DNA of 64,000 nucleotides, taken from positions 62,001 to 126,000 of the forward strand of contig NZ_BMSX01000010.1 of NCBI RefSeq assembly GCF_014649375.1, written 5' to 3'. The notes under the pieces were generated by a model that saw nothing but the letters and a program-made list of their open reading frames with translations, ran no database searches and had not been told where the DNA came from. How positions within the stretch are numbered: position 1 is the stretch's first letter; each line of letters begins with the position of its first letter. The translations under genes were made by a program, and so were the position numbers. Shown one piece after another: positions 56,278 through 64,000 of the stretch. The stretch is from Streptomyces aurantiogriseus (lineage in GTDB: Bacteria > Actinomycetota > Actinomycetes > Streptomycetales > Streptomycetaceae).

Positions 56278-57201
56278 CTACTCCTCCGCCCGCTTCCACG
56301 GCCTGACCCCTAGCTTTCCGGTGGTGCCGAGGTCGAGGTGGGGCGTCACGGTCACCGGGTCGGCACCGGCCTTCGCGCGGACCCGGACGTACGGGACGTT
56401 CACGGGCGTGCCGAAGTCGGTGATGTTGCGCCACACCAGGCTCGCTGTGGCCTTCTCGCCGGGCTTCAGGGTGACCGGCCGGGGCGGCTCGTCGGGCCCG
56501 GTGGCGGTGGTGATCTCGCCGCTGCCCTGGAGGATTCTCACGCCGTCGACCGGTTCGCGTGCGTCGTCCAGCAGCTCCAGCAGCGGGTAGCCGTTGACGG
56601 TGTAGTCGTCCGTCCCGCAGTTCTCCAGGTGCAGTCCGACGACGCGCAGGCCCATGGCGGCGTCGCCCTGGTCGGCCGTGACGCGGATCCCGGAGGACGG
56701 GCACTCACCGGCCGCGGTGGGTGACTCGTCCGCGGGGACCTTGGTGACCTCCGCCACCTCGGCCCGCGTCACCGGCGACGCTCCCGGCGCCAGAACGCCC
56801 AGGCGGACGGTGCCCCGCACGGTCTTGCCGGGTCCGACGGCGCGCACGGTCTCGCGCTGGTTGCTCATGACCTCGCCGGCATCGGTCGTGAAGTTGAAGA
56901 GGACCGTGTAGGTCAGCGTCTCGGTGCCCTGGTTGGTGACCTCGTAAGCGGCGGAGATCCCGGAGTCGGTGGGGAGGGCGTCGACGACGACCGAGGTGGT
57001 GCGCGAGGGGGAGGGGGAGGGTGACGGGATGGTCACCGAGGTGATCCGTACGCCGTCGATGCCCGGGTCGGTGACCTGGGTGCGGTTCGGCGGACCGGCG
57101 GCGCCGGGGCCGCTGTTCTGCGTGCCGGCACGCTCCGAGCCGCACGCCGTGAGCAGCAGGCAGGCGGCGAGGGCCAGGAGGAGGGGGGCGGATCTACGCA
57201 T
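56278..57201 (-). CDS. Lipoprotein with DUF4232-type domain
   Basis: Exported lipoprotein of 307 residues. Signal MRRSAPLLLALAACLLLTAC with Cys20 in the lipobox LTACGS. A first beta-rich domain (about 60-155, FxLD-like: YEVTNQGTETLTYTVLFNF) is followed by a DUF4232-like domain (about 165-300; CPSSGIRVTADQ then VGLHLENCGTDDYTVNGYPL), with its two Cys. Common in Streptomyces; function unknown, perhaps cell-envelope sensing. Read as a single gene. Confidence 0.82.
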   Translation of the reverse strand: MRRSAPLLLALAACLLLTACGSERAGTQNSGPGAAGPPNRTQVTDPGIDGVRITSVTIPSPSPSPSRTTSVVVDALPTDSGISAAYEVTNQGTETLTYTVLFNFTTDAGEVMSNQRETVRAVGPGKTVRGTVRLGVLAPGASPVTRAEVAEVTKVPADESPTAAGECPSSGIRVTADQGDAAMGLRVVGLHLENCGTDDYTVNGYPLLELLDDAREPVDGVRILQGSGEITTATGPDEPPRPVTLKPGEKATASLVWRNITDFGTPVNVPYVRVRAKAGADPVTVTPHLDLGTTGKLGVRPWKRAEE

Positions 57202-57288
57202 CCGGTCACCTCATCAGGCACCCGCCTCAACGACCGTGACGGAAGCCACAGTTCCGGTCACAGGCGTGTCACAGGTGGTGCGGCGCCT

Positions 57289-57316
57289 CGGGCCCGGACA
57301 ACGATGTCCGGGCCCG
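57289..57316 (-). terminator. Terminator after the LLM oxidoreductase
   Basis: Twelve-base stem CGGGCCCGGACA/TGTCCGGGCCCG with the loop ACGA, 19 bases past the stop codon. Confidence 0.88.
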
Positions 57317-57334
57317 GACGCGCCCGACGTCGTA

Positions 57335-58258
57335 CTACGACAGCTGCGACTGCACCTGCGTGGAGATCAGCTCCAGATGGTCCAGGTCGTGCAGGTCGAG
57401 GGTCTGGAGGTAGATCCGGCGGGAACCGATCTCGGCGTAGCGGCCGATCTTGTCGACGACCTCGGCGGGGGTGCCGGCCAGGCCGTTGCGCTTCAGTTCG
57501 TCGACCTCGCGGCCGATCGCGGCGGCGCGGCGGGCGACCTCCTGGTCGTCCTTGCCGACGCAGACCACGAGGACGTTGGAGTACGTGATCGCGTCGGCCG
57601 GGCGGCCGGCCTCCTCGGCGGCGGCCCGTACCCGGCCGAACTGCCGCTCGCTGTCCTCGATCGAGCCGAACGGCATGTTGAACTCGTCGGCGAACCGCGC
57701 GGCCAGCCGCGGTGTGCGGCTCGCGCCGTGGCCGCCGATCAGCACGGGGATCTTCTCCTGGGCGGGCTTGGGCAGCGCGGGCGAGTCCTTGAGCTCGTAG
57801 TACTCGCCCTGGAAGTCGAAGGTCTTGCCGGTGTCCGTGCCCCACAGGCCGGTGACGATCTCCAGCTGCTCCTCCAGCCGCCCGAACTTCTCCTTGGGGA
57901 AGGGGATGCCGTACGCCGTGTGCTCCTCCTCGAACCAGCCCGCGCCCAGGCCGAGTTCGACGCGGCCGCCGGACATCTGGTCCACCTGCGCGACCTGGAT
58001 GGCGAGGACGCCGGGCAGCCGGAAGGTGGCGGCGGTCATCAGCGTGCCGAGGCGTATGCGACTGGTCTCGCGCGCCAGGCCGGCGAGGGTGATCCAGGCG
58101 TCGGTGGGGCCGGGGAGGCCGTCCACGTCGCCCATCTTCAGATAATGATCGGAGCGGAAGAACGCGTCGAATCCGAGGTCCTCGGTGGCCTTCGCCACGG
58201 TGAGGAGGGTGTCGTAGGTGGCGCCCTGCTGGGGCTCGGTGAAGATGCGAAGATCCAT
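57335..58258 (-). CDS. LLM-class F420-dependent oxidoreductase
   Basis: Luciferase-like TIM barrel of 307 residues. DAFFRSDHYLKM near the start and RVELGLGAGWFEEEHTAYG are hallmarks of the F420-dependent group; the C-terminal part has GTPAEVVDKIGRYAEIGSRR. These enzymes transfer hydride from reduced F420 or FMN; the substrate cannot be told. ATG at 58258 follows GGAGG closely; ATG at 58267 is an alternative. Confidence 0.9.
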   Translation of the reverse strand: MDLRIFTEPQQGATYDTLLTVAKATEDLGFDAFFRSDHYLKMGDVDGLPGPTDAWITLAGLARETSRIRLGTLMTAATFRLPGVLAIQVAQVDQMSGGRVELGLGAGWFEEEHTAYGIPFPKEKFGRLEEQLEIVTGLWGTDTGKTFDFQGEYYELKDSPALPKPAQEKIPVLIGGHGASRTPRLAARFADEFNMPFGSIEDSERQFGRVRAAAEEAGRPADAITYSNVLVVCVGKDDQEVARRAAAIGREVDELKRNGLAGTPAEVVDKIGRYAEIGSRRIYLQTLDLHDLDHLELISTQVQSQLS

Positions 58259-58329
58259 GCCCTCCATCCTGCACGAGGGCTCCGCCGGCCCCACCGGTCC
58301 CCCTGTCACCCTCCGCCGAAGAGGTGCGG

Positions 58330-58470
58330 TGGGCTGAGTCCCGCCGTTCCGGGGGCTGCCGCCCCCAGACCCCTGCTTCGATCCTGAACGGGCCTCGTCC
58401 TCGAACTCCCCCAGAGGGGGTGCCCCCAGACGGGCTGATTCGACCGGCCCGCGCTCGCCAGGCACCGGTC
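58330..58470. repeat. Streptomyces dispersed intergenic repeat
   Basis: Contains GGGGGCTGCCGCCCCCAGAC, then CTTCGATCCTGAACGGGCC, CTCGTCCTCGAAC and CAGACGGGCTGA. From memory this is a variant of the repeat with core GGGGGCTGCCGCCCCC ... CCTGAACGGCCTCGTCCTC ... GACGGGCTGAA, present in many copies in streptomycetes. A CCCCCAGAGGGGG insertion interrupts it (58408-58420). It lies between two minus-strand genes. Confidence 0.7.
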
Positions 58471-58477
58471 GGCAACC

Positions 58478-58939
58478 TCACCTCTCCCGCAACGCCCCCT
58501 CCCGCGCCGCCAGCTTCCGCAGCATCTCCAGGACCCGGTCTCTGGACTCGTCCGCCGCGTCGATGGCCTCCATGCACTGCCAGTACGTGCCCTCGTCGTC
58601 CGCCGCGCTGGCGAGGCCGACGAGGGCGATGCCGACCTCGCCGAGCAGGTCATCGAGGCCGAGCAGGGCCTCGCGGGCGTCGTCCAGTTCGGTGAGCTGG
58701 GCGGCGCGCAGGTCGCCGGGGTCGAGGTCCGGCGCGTCCAGCACACCGCAGCCTCTGCCCGCCAGCTCGGTCAATCCCAGGGCCTCACCGCGCAGTTCGG
58801 GCGGACCCGAGACCGCGAGCCGGCTTCCGATCGCCTGTGCCAGGGCCTGTGCCTGCCACACCTCCGTCAGTGTCCGAGGCCCGTCGTCGCTGCTTGCGAG
58901 AGCACGCCTGCTCGTCAGGATGAGCCGCACCGCGTCCAT
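58478..58939 (-). CDS. Conserved hypothetical helical protein (DUF6099-like)
   Basis: A 153-residue, mostly helical acidic protein starting MDAVRLILTSRRALASSDDG. Segments AWQAQALAQAIGS-like (here EVWQAQALAQAIGSRLAVSG) and GTYWQCMEAIDAADESRDRV recall a streptomycete family I remember as DUF6099; the number is not certain. ATG at 58939; upstream frame lacks coding character. No enzyme motif is visible. Next gene on the same strand upstream is the MazG-like gene, 242 bases away. Confidence 0.72.
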   Translation of the reverse strand: MDAVRLILTSRRALASSDDGPRTLTEVWQAQALAQAIGSRLAVSGPPELRGEALGLTELAGRGCGVLDAPDLDPGDLRAAQLTELDDAREALLGLDDLLGEVGIALVGLASAADDEGTYWQCMEAIDAADESRDRVLEMLRKLAAREGALRER

Positions 58940-59113
58940 GCGCCGCCCCCGTCCGTCCCGACGTGCTCCTCGCACGTCCGTCGCTCGAACTCCCTTGTCC
59001 ACTACCCAGAGTGAGGGTCGATGGGGCGAAAAGCCAGAGGAAGACGGAAATCTGTGGACAACAAATCGGTTTCGGACGCTCAAACAACTCCGGAGAGTGA
59101 TATCGGAGGGCGG

Positions 59114-59194
59114 GGTTCCCACGGCGCCGGCGGGCGCCCCGGCGCAGGGGGTTCCCGTGGCACCGGCGGGGGTCCCGGCGCTCACGGCGCAGGG
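59114..59194. repeat. Imperfect tandem repeat reaching the 3' end of the MazG-like gene
   Basis: GGTTCCCACGGCGCCGGCGG (59114-) is repeated as GGTTCCCGTGGCACCGGCGG (59150-), each ending GGCGCAGGG; the second copy has a 9-base insertion. The stop codon of the MazG-like gene (59182-59184) is inside copy two. Confidence 0.7.
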
Positions 59195-59508
59195 AACCTC
59201 CGCTCGTTGCGGTCGATCTTCGCGTCCAGCGCCGCCAGCGGATCGATCCCGAGCACCTCGCACAGTTGCAGCAGATACGCGAGCACGTCGGCGACCTCGT
59301 CCGTCACGCGGTGGGCGGTGTCGGGGTCGTCCATCACACGGGCCGACTCCTCCGGGGTCAACCACTGGAAGATCTCGACGAGTTCGGAGGCCTCCACACT
59401 GAGCGCGGAGACGAGGTTCTTGGGGGTGTGGTACGGCTGCCAGTTCCGCGCGGCCGCGAACTCGGCCAGCCTGCGCTGCAGCTTCGCCACGTCGAGGTGT
59501 TCTGTCAC
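59182..59508 (-). CDS. MazG-like nucleotide pyrophosphohydrolase
   Basis: All-alpha NTP pyrophosphatase of 108 residues, which hydrolyses NTPs or house-cleans damaged ones. The metal-binding pattern is clear: VEASELVEIFQW then DEVADVLAYLLQLCEVLG (ExxE, then ExxD). The GTG start overlaps the stop of the ATPase gene (GTGA), tying the two together. The ATPase partner is unusual and suggests a specialised rather than general role. Confidence 0.9.
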   Translation of the reverse strand: MTEHLDVAKLQRRLAEFAAARNWQPYHTPKNLVSALSVEASELVEIFQWLTPEESARVMDDPDTAHRVTDEVADVLAYLLQLCEVLGIDPLAALDAKIDRNERRFPAP

Positions 59509-60710
59509 GCGTCCAGGTGTACCACCGTGACCCCGTCGGTCCCGGCGGCCCAGGAGGCGTCGCTCACCGCCCCGACGCAGCGGATGTGCCCGCGCCCGCC
59601 CATCCGGACCGCGAGCCGCAGCAGCTCGTCGCGCTGCCGTACGTCCAGCGCGCGGTCGAAGCCGTCGGCGAGGACGGTGAGGGCACGCATCGCGTCGGGC
59701 ACCTCGCCGGGTGGGTCGACGTCCAGGACGCCGGGGCCGGTCAGCAGCACCAGGGTGAGCGCGAGGTAGCGCAGTTCGCCGTCGCCGAGGCGGGCCAGCT
59801 CGGTGCGCGGGCCGGCACCCCGGTCGAGCAGGGCGCGGACGGTGCCGTCGCCGAGGGGTTCGGCGAGCACGTCGGTCACGGGTCCGGCGCAGCCGGCCCG
59901 CAGGGCGGCGACGAGCTGCGCGTGCCGCCGGGTGCACTCCGCGCGGGTGCGCCAGAGCACGTCGGCGAGGTTGTCGCAGCCGCCGAGCAGCCGGCCGGAG
60001 CCGCAGGGCACGGGAGCGCGCATCCGCTCGGGCCGCGGATCGCAGGCGAACACGGAGCACAGGGCCACCAGCATCTGTTCGGCGGCGGCGAGCACCTGCC
60101 GCTGCCCGTCGGTCCGGCCGGCCACGCGCAGCGGCAGCAGCGCGGTGCCCAGGCGGTCGTCGGGGAGCGGGGCGCGGGTGACCGGCGCCGAACCGGCGGT
60201 GTGCCAGGCGGCCTGCACCGTGCGCCGGCCCGGATCGCGCAGGGCCGTCTCCAGCAGCACGAGCCCGCCCGCGCTCAGCCGCTCCCCCACGATGCGCAGC
60301 TCGGGTTCGGCCTGGACGGCGACGTCGAGCCGGACCGGTCCCGCGGGACCGTCGGCCGTGCAGCCGATACGGAAGCCCCGGCGACGCTGGGCGTCGGGCC
60401 GCGCCCACTGCGGCACACACGCGACCGGATCCGGGAACACCTCGGCGAGCCCGGCCCCGCCACCGAGCCGCGCCAGCGCCTCGTACGCCCGCAACGCGGT
60501 GGTCTTGCCACTGCCGCTGGCCCCGGCGAAGAGGGTGACCGGCCCCAGCGGGAACCCGGCCCGCCGATGCCCGGCGAAGGCGGACAGCCGCAACTCGGTG
60601 AGACACGGGCGGTGGGGGCTCGGTCGGAGAGCGGGTCCGGGTGGTTCCTCGACGGACACGGCGGACACGGCGGGGGACAAGGACGCGGGGGAAGGGGGCG
60701 GCACGGCCAT
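59505..60710 (-). CDS. RecF/SMC-like AAA ATPase
   Basis: About 401 residues. P-loop GASGSGKTT (about residue 65-73) follows LTELRLSAFAGHRRAGFPLG, the usual strand before the P-loop in RecF/AAA_21 proteins. A signature-like LGDGELRYLALTLVLLTGPG is near the C-terminus, but the expected Walker B DEPE reads LDVDPPGEVPDAM. A short middle region with Cys residues (CSVFACD, CGSGRLLGGCD) lies between, without a long coiled coil. Start uncertain: ATG at 60710 is used; open frame extends to 60824. Coupled to the MazG-like gene by GTGA. Confidence 0.82.
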   Translation of the reverse strand: MAVPPPSPASLSPAVSAVSVEEPPGPALRPSPHRPCLTELRLSAFAGHRRAGFPLGPVTLFAGASGSGKTTALRAYEALARLGGGAGLAEVFPDPVACVPQWARPDAQRRRGFRIGCTADGPAGPVRLDVAVQAEPELRIVGERLSAGGLVLLETALRDPGRRTVQAAWHTAGSAPVTRAPLPDDRLGTALLPLRVAGRTDGQRQVLAAAEQMLVALCSVFACDPRPERMRAPVPCGSGRLLGGCDNLADVLWRTRAECTRRHAQLVAALRAGCAGPVTDVLAEPLGDGTVRALLDRGAGPRTELARLGDGELRYLALTLVLLTGPGVLDVDPPGEVPDAMRALTVLADGFDRALDVRQRDELLRLAVRMGGRGHIRCVGAVSDASWAAGTDGVTVVHLDA

Positions 60711-60836
60711 GTGCGGACCGTAGGACTCCGCCGTGACGGCGAACCGTTCCGCCCTCGGGAGCTTCCTACGAACGGGCGACGGTGGGAGTGGACGGGGGGC
60801 GCCCGCCGGGACACCCCTGGCCACGGGCGGCCCGGG

Positions 60837-61226
60837 TCACACCCCCGGAACCTCCGCTCCCTCCATGATCCCGCTCACCTCGGTGCCGGGCGGGGTCAGC
60901 AGGAACACGTTCCGGTCGACCCGGTGCATGCCGCTGGCCAGGCCGAAGACGACGCCTGTGGAGAAGTCCAGGACGCGCTTGGCGACCTCGGTCTCCGCGC
61001 CGGTGAGGTCCAGGAGGACCGGGATGCCCGCCATCAGGGTCTCGGCGACCTCACGGGCGTCGGCGAAGACGTTGACCCGGAGGACGACGAACCGGCGGCG
61101 GGTCTCCGTCTCCGCGTCCGGCAGCGCGCGATGGCCCACCGCCGAAGGCCAGGCGTCACGGCCGCGCAACGGAACGACCTGGGCGAGCCCTTCCCACTGT
61201 TCATCGGTGACGTCGTAACGGTTCAC
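60837..61226 (-). CDS. sflB: SepF-like cell-division protein (SflB type)
   Basis: A 129-residue protein with the SepF fold (RRFVVLRVNVFADAREVAET, LDLTGAETEVAKRVLDFSTG and a final VFLLTPPG). SepF anchors and aligns FtsZ; Streptomyces has one SepF and two shorter relatives, SflA and SflB, that help sporulation septation. It lacks the usual amphipathic membrane helix at the start. GTG at 61226 follows GGGGGAG. The position beside the MazG/arcA region resembles SCO5967 (SflB) by memory. Confidence 0.78.
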   Translation of the reverse strand: MNRYDVTDEQWEGLAQVVPLRGRDAWPSAVGHRALPDAETETRRRFVVLRVNVFADAREVAETLMAGIPVLLDLTGAETEVAKRVLDFSTGVVFGLASGMHRVDRNVFLLTPPGTEVSGIMEGAEVPGV

Positions 61227-61489
61227 CGGCTCCCCCCGAACTGACTCGCACTCGATGCCTGCACCAGCCAATTCTTACGCCATGTCACCCGTTCGGCCCA
61301 ACAACGACACGGTCCGCGACCGCCCCAGGTGTCACACGAAGGCTCCTGACCGGCCCCACAACGGAGTCCTCACCTCCGTCGGCACCCCGCTCACCAGGCC
61401 GGATGCACGTTGGCTGCCGAGCACGGAAATTTCGCTGTCGAGCGCGGACAGGGGGAGCACTCTGCGCCGACAGCTGAACCGGTGGGCGG

Positions 61490-62005
61490 TCAGCTCACGG
61501 AGCGGGTGAAGCGGAGCGTCGTGGTGATCGTGGTGAGGCCGCGCATCATCCCCAGCTGGTTCCAGTCCATGCCGAACTGGGCGCGGTCCACGGAGAACTC
61601 GGCGTCGAGCGTGAGGGCGTCGGCGTCGGCGCCCACGAGGCGCGCGGTGAAGGACAGGGGCCTGCTGATGCCGCGCGCGGTCAGCTGACCGACGACGTGT
61701 ACGGCGTCGCCGTCACGGAGCTCGGCACTGCGGGCCGCGAAGGTGATCTCGGGGTGGTGGTCGACGTCGAAGAAGTCGGCGCCGCGCAGGTGCGTGTCCC
61801 GCTTGGCGTTCCCGGTGTCCACGGAGGCGACGTCCAGGGTCAGCGTGCCGACCGCGGACCCGTCGGGCCGCACCTCGCCCTGACCGCTGACCGCGGCGAA
61901 GGTGCCCTTGACGGTGACCAGGCCCCACATCGTCTTGTGCTTCAGGGCGACGGTGGAGGCGTGCGCGTCGAGCTGCCACAGCCCGGTTTCCACGGCGACA
62001 GTCAT
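61490..62005 (-). CDS. YceI-family lipid-binding protein (cytoplasmic form)
   Basis: Lipocalin-like beta-barrel protein of 171 residues (WQLDAHASTVALKHKTMWGL then KGTFAAVSGQGEVRPDG and FFDVDHHPEITFAAR). The family binds isoprenoid lipids; this copy has no signal peptide. ATG at 62005 follows AGGAGAA. Divergent from a MarR regulator with three operator copies between them, so it is the probable MarR target. Confidence 0.9.
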   Translation of the reverse strand: MTVAVETGLWQLDAHASTVALKHKTMWGLVTVKGTFAAVSGQGEVRPDGSAVGTLTLDVASVDTGNAKRDTHLRGADFFDVDHHPEITFAARSAELRDGDAVHVVGQLTARGISRPLSFTARLVGADADALTLDAEFSVDRAQFGMDWNQLGMMRGLTTITTTLRFTRSVS

Positions 62006-62028
62006 GATCGTTCTCCTGCGACGAGTGC

Positions 62029-62096
62029 TTCAAATTTGGATGACTTCACGCTAGCGGGTCATCCAAATCTGAACAAGCCCCTCATTCAAATTTGGA
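62029..62096. promoter_or_regulatory. Three-copy MarR operator
   Basis: TTCAAATTTGGA at 62029-62040 and again exactly at 62085-62096, with its reverse complement TCCAAATCTGAA (one mismatch) at 62062-62073. Start-to-start spacing is 33 and 23 bases, close to three and two helical turns. The first two copies also form an inverted repeat ATTTGGATGAC/GTCATCCAAAT. Confidence 0.78.
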
Positions 62097-62115
62097 CAAC
62101 AGGTACACTCGAGCC

Positions 62116-62607
62116 ATGGCCGACCCCGACGAGCACGCCCCCGACCTGCCCGAATGCCCGTCCGCACAGGGCACCGGCCTGCTGCCCGACGAGCTGCGCG
62201 CCTGGATGCTGCTGCTGGCGGCGACCGGGGCGGTGGAGCAGCGGCTGCGGGCGGTCGTGAAGGAGCGGCTCGACGTCTCGCACGACGAGTTCCTGGTGCT
62301 GTGCCTGCTGGCGGAGCAGCCCCGGGAGGGCCTTCGGATGACCCGCATCGCGGAGCTCCTGGGCCGCCCCAAGACCCGCCTCACCTACCAGATCGCCTGC
62401 CTCCAGCACGCCGGCCTCGTCACCCGCAAGTCGGTGTGCGGGGACAAGCGAGGCGTCGAGGTCGCCCTCACCGACAAGGCCCGCCGCCTCCTGCGGGACG
62501 CGTCCGAGGCACTGGCGACAACGGTCACCGAGGCACTGGCCCACGTCATGGGACCGGACCAGCGGAATGCCGTGTGCGGGCTGCTGCCGGACCTGGCCGG
62601 CGATTGA
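62116..62607 (+). CDS. MarR-family regulator
   Basis: Winged-helix regulator of 163 residues (VSHDEFLVLCLLAEQPREGL, helix-turn-helix RMTRIAELLGRPKTRLTYQI, wing CGDKRGVEVALT). ATG at 62116 is chosen; no ribosome site precedes it, but a TACACT -10-like hexamer ends six bases upstream, so the transcript may be leaderless. A TTG at 62092 is the only other upstream start. It likely represses itself and the divergent YceI gene. Confidence 0.9.
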   Translation: MADPDEHAPDLPECPSAQGTGLLPDELRAWMLLLAATGAVEQRLRAVVKERLDVSHDEFLVLCLLAEQPREGLRMTRIAELLGRPKTRLTYQIACLQHAGLVTRKSVCGDKRGVEVALTDKARRLLRDASEALATTVTEALAHVMGPDQRNAVCGLLPDLAGD

Positions 62608-62697
62608 GGCGGCTCCGGCCTCGGCCCCCGGACTGTCAGTGGCCACCCTCATGATGGGGGGTGCTGAGGCGTGGCGGGGACTTGGAGGGGGGACGCG

Positions 62698-64000
62698 GTG
62701 CAAGCAATGACGTCGGCCGAACTGCAGGACTTGTTCGGCCTGTCGAGCAGCGTCTGGGAGGAGATCAGCTCGGCCCCCGGCATGGTCGAGCCGCTCGATC
62801 CGAAGTACACGGGCGACGTCACCAAGTGGGAGGGGCAGGCGTTCGCCCGATGGCTGGCCCGTGCCCACCCCGCGCTGGCCGGTGAAGTCCCCGTGCTGCT
62901 GCGTCCGGGGGTCGCCGAAGAGTTCCACTACCTCGGCGGGCGCTACGCCACAGCGGACGAGATCGGGCCCGGCCGGGAGCATTTCGCCGGACTGTGGCGG
63001 ACCGAGGCGGGAGTCGTGGCGATCACCTATCCCCGCTCCCACACCTACGCTCCGCGCGACGTCCTGGAGTTCCACGAGCAGGCCACGACCCTCGTGGTCG
63101 TCCGGCATGACTACGACCTCTACGGGCCCGCGCTGGAGGCCGTGGACCGCGCCCGCCCCGACACCCTGTACGAGCCGCGGTGGTCGGAGGCCGCGGCGCA
63201 CATCGGTGCCCAAGTCCCCTGGTGGCCCTCGGAATTGCGCAGACCGGACCATATGACGTCCTGGCGGCCCGGCGACTCGCCCGTACCCGTCGAGGTCGTC
63301 ACCCAGCCCTCCTGGGAGCCCCTCTACGAACTGGCCCGGAACGAGCCGAAGGACTCCCCCGTACGCGGCGCGTGCTTCACCATCGGACACGAGATGCGGG
63401 CCCGGGCCGCCGACTGGGCCGAGCACGAGGTGGCCGAACTCCTCGAACCGGCGGGCAGGTTCCGTGGGACCGTCAGTGCCCGGGCCGAGGCGGAGCGGGC
63501 GGCGATCGTCCTGCCGGGAGTCCCGGACACCGATGATCGCGGCCGGTCCGAGGTTGTGTCGTCGGACGTCGTGGCCCGAGGCCTGGCCGAGCTGTGCGGG
63601 CGCACCGACCACCGCGCGCTGGAGTGCCTGGAAGAGATCAGCATGTGGAGCGAGGCGGACCTGCCGTTCGGCGGCACCTTCAGCCTCACCCGCTCCCGGG
63701 TCTCGCGCACCGGCGCGGAGTGGATCAACCGGCTGCGTCCGGTCGAACCGACCGCCTTCCACAACCTCTTCATCGGAGACGGCGACACCCCGGTCGGGAC
63801 GTTCGTCGACCCCGTCACCGGAAGTCCCGTCGTCGCCTTCAAGGGCAGGTTCGTGTTCGGCGCCAGCCGCGAGATCAGTTATCTCGGACGTGCCCCCAAA
63901 AGACTGCCGGCCGGTTCCGTCCTCAAGGAGGTCATCCTCGAGGAACCGATCTGGGTGCGCACCACGGACGGGGTCCTGTATCCGGCGCCCAGCATGGACG
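62698..64000 (+). CDS. Unidentified large cytoplasmic protein (3' end outside window)
   Basis: At least 434 residues, open to the edge. GTG at 62698 has GGAGGGG eight bases upstream and is preferred to ATG at 62707. Codon bias is good throughout. No signal peptide or membrane span is visible. Tryptophan is frequent, and repeated short patterns occur (for example EFHYLGGRYATADE, AITYPRSHTYAP, then FKGRFVFGASREISYLGRAP). I do not recognise the family. It is separated from the MarR gene by 90 bases. Confidence 0.75.
   Translation, partial: MQAMTSAELQDLFGLSSSVWEEISSAPGMVEPLDPKYTGDVTKWEGQAFARWLARAHPALAGEVPVLLRPGVAEEFHYLGGRYATADEIGPGREHFAGLWRTEAGVVAITYPRSHTYAPRDVLEFHEQATTLVVVRHDYDLYGPALEAVDRARPDTLYEPRWSEAAAHIGAQVPWWPSELRRPDHMTSWRPGDSPVPVEVVTQPSWEPLYELARNEPKDSPVRGACFTIGHEMRARAADWAEHEVAELLEPAGRFRGTVSARAEAERAAIVLPGVPDTDDRGRSEVVSSDVVARGLAELCGRTDHRALECLEEISMWSEADLPFGGTFSLTRSRVSRTGAEWINRLRPVEPTAFHNLFIGDGDTPVGTFVDPVTGSPVVAFKGRFVFGASREISYLGRAPKRLPAGSVLKEVILEEPIWVRTTDGVLYPAPSMD

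Overview
The window is high-GC actinobacterial chromosome, almost certainly Streptomyces. The signs are strong third-position GC, frequent GTG starts, dense ATGA/GTGA stop-start overlaps, sugar ABC importers without their own ATPase, and Streptomyces marker families (SepF-like SflB, DUF5999, XRE-MurA fusion, DUF6299). From memory, the order sflB - arcA/arcB - murA - acn - ngcE resembles S. coelicolor SCO5967 to about SCO6006. If that holds, the carbohydrate block at about 2.7-29 kb looks inserted or expanded between acn and ngcE. No rRNA, tRNA, CRISPR array, IS element or prophage was seen.

Left third, polysaccharide use (1-23 kb). An NgcEF-type chitobiose/GlcNAc importer is followed by a secreted GH92 mannosidase, a small secreted protein and a GH67 alpha-glucuronidase. 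Convergent to these is one tightly coupled operon (17091 to 9165): two permeases, a binding lipoprotein, GH39 xylosidase, a 25-codon minicistron, a DUF624 membrane protein and a GH42 beta-galactosidase. Divergent from it is a GTG-started acetyl-xylan-esterase-family gene. The shared promoter carries several palindromes, including an 11-base xylanase-type motif. An ABC-F ATPase and a CebR-boxed AA10-CBM2 lytic polysaccharide monooxygenase follow. Together these genes look like a xylan/hemicellulose oligosaccharide uptake and trimming locus.

Middle (23-40 kb). A HxlR regulator faces a QOR2-like oxidoreductase. Next is a four-gene, stop-start-coupled cassette: ABM monooxygenase, hydroxyacid dehydrogenase, ACMSD-like amidohydrolase and P450. 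The P450 and the amidohydrolase both lack expected active-site residues. A histidine kinase follows whose response regulator has collapsed to a 59-residue remnant. Then come aconitase with an iron-box-like site, a DUF4236 gene and an XRE-MurA fusion. The fusion has an operator-like site next to its start codon, and a near-identical site lies 645 bases upstream. SDR, YbdK-type ligase, CPBP protease and small proteins complete this part.

Right part (39-64 kb). An aromatic-CoA catabolic cluster is laid out as two divergent arms (aminobenzoate-type CoA ligase, PaaX, bifunctional monooxygenase/reductase, acyl-CoA dehydrogenase, enoyl-CoA hydratase, RidA). A repetitive element is read in frame into the N-terminus of the monooxygenase. 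After it come a RsbW-like ATPase, arginine deiminase and ornithine carbamoyltransferase, and a SPFH coiled-coil protein with an NAD-kinase-like partner. The Hen1-Pnkp RNA-repair pair, an F420-type oxidoreductase, a RecF-like ATPase coupled to a MazG-like pyrophosphohydrolase, sflB, and a divergent YceI/MarR pair with three operator copies follow. An unidentified large protein runs off the right edge.

All calls come from reading the sequence and from memory of protein families. No database search was run.
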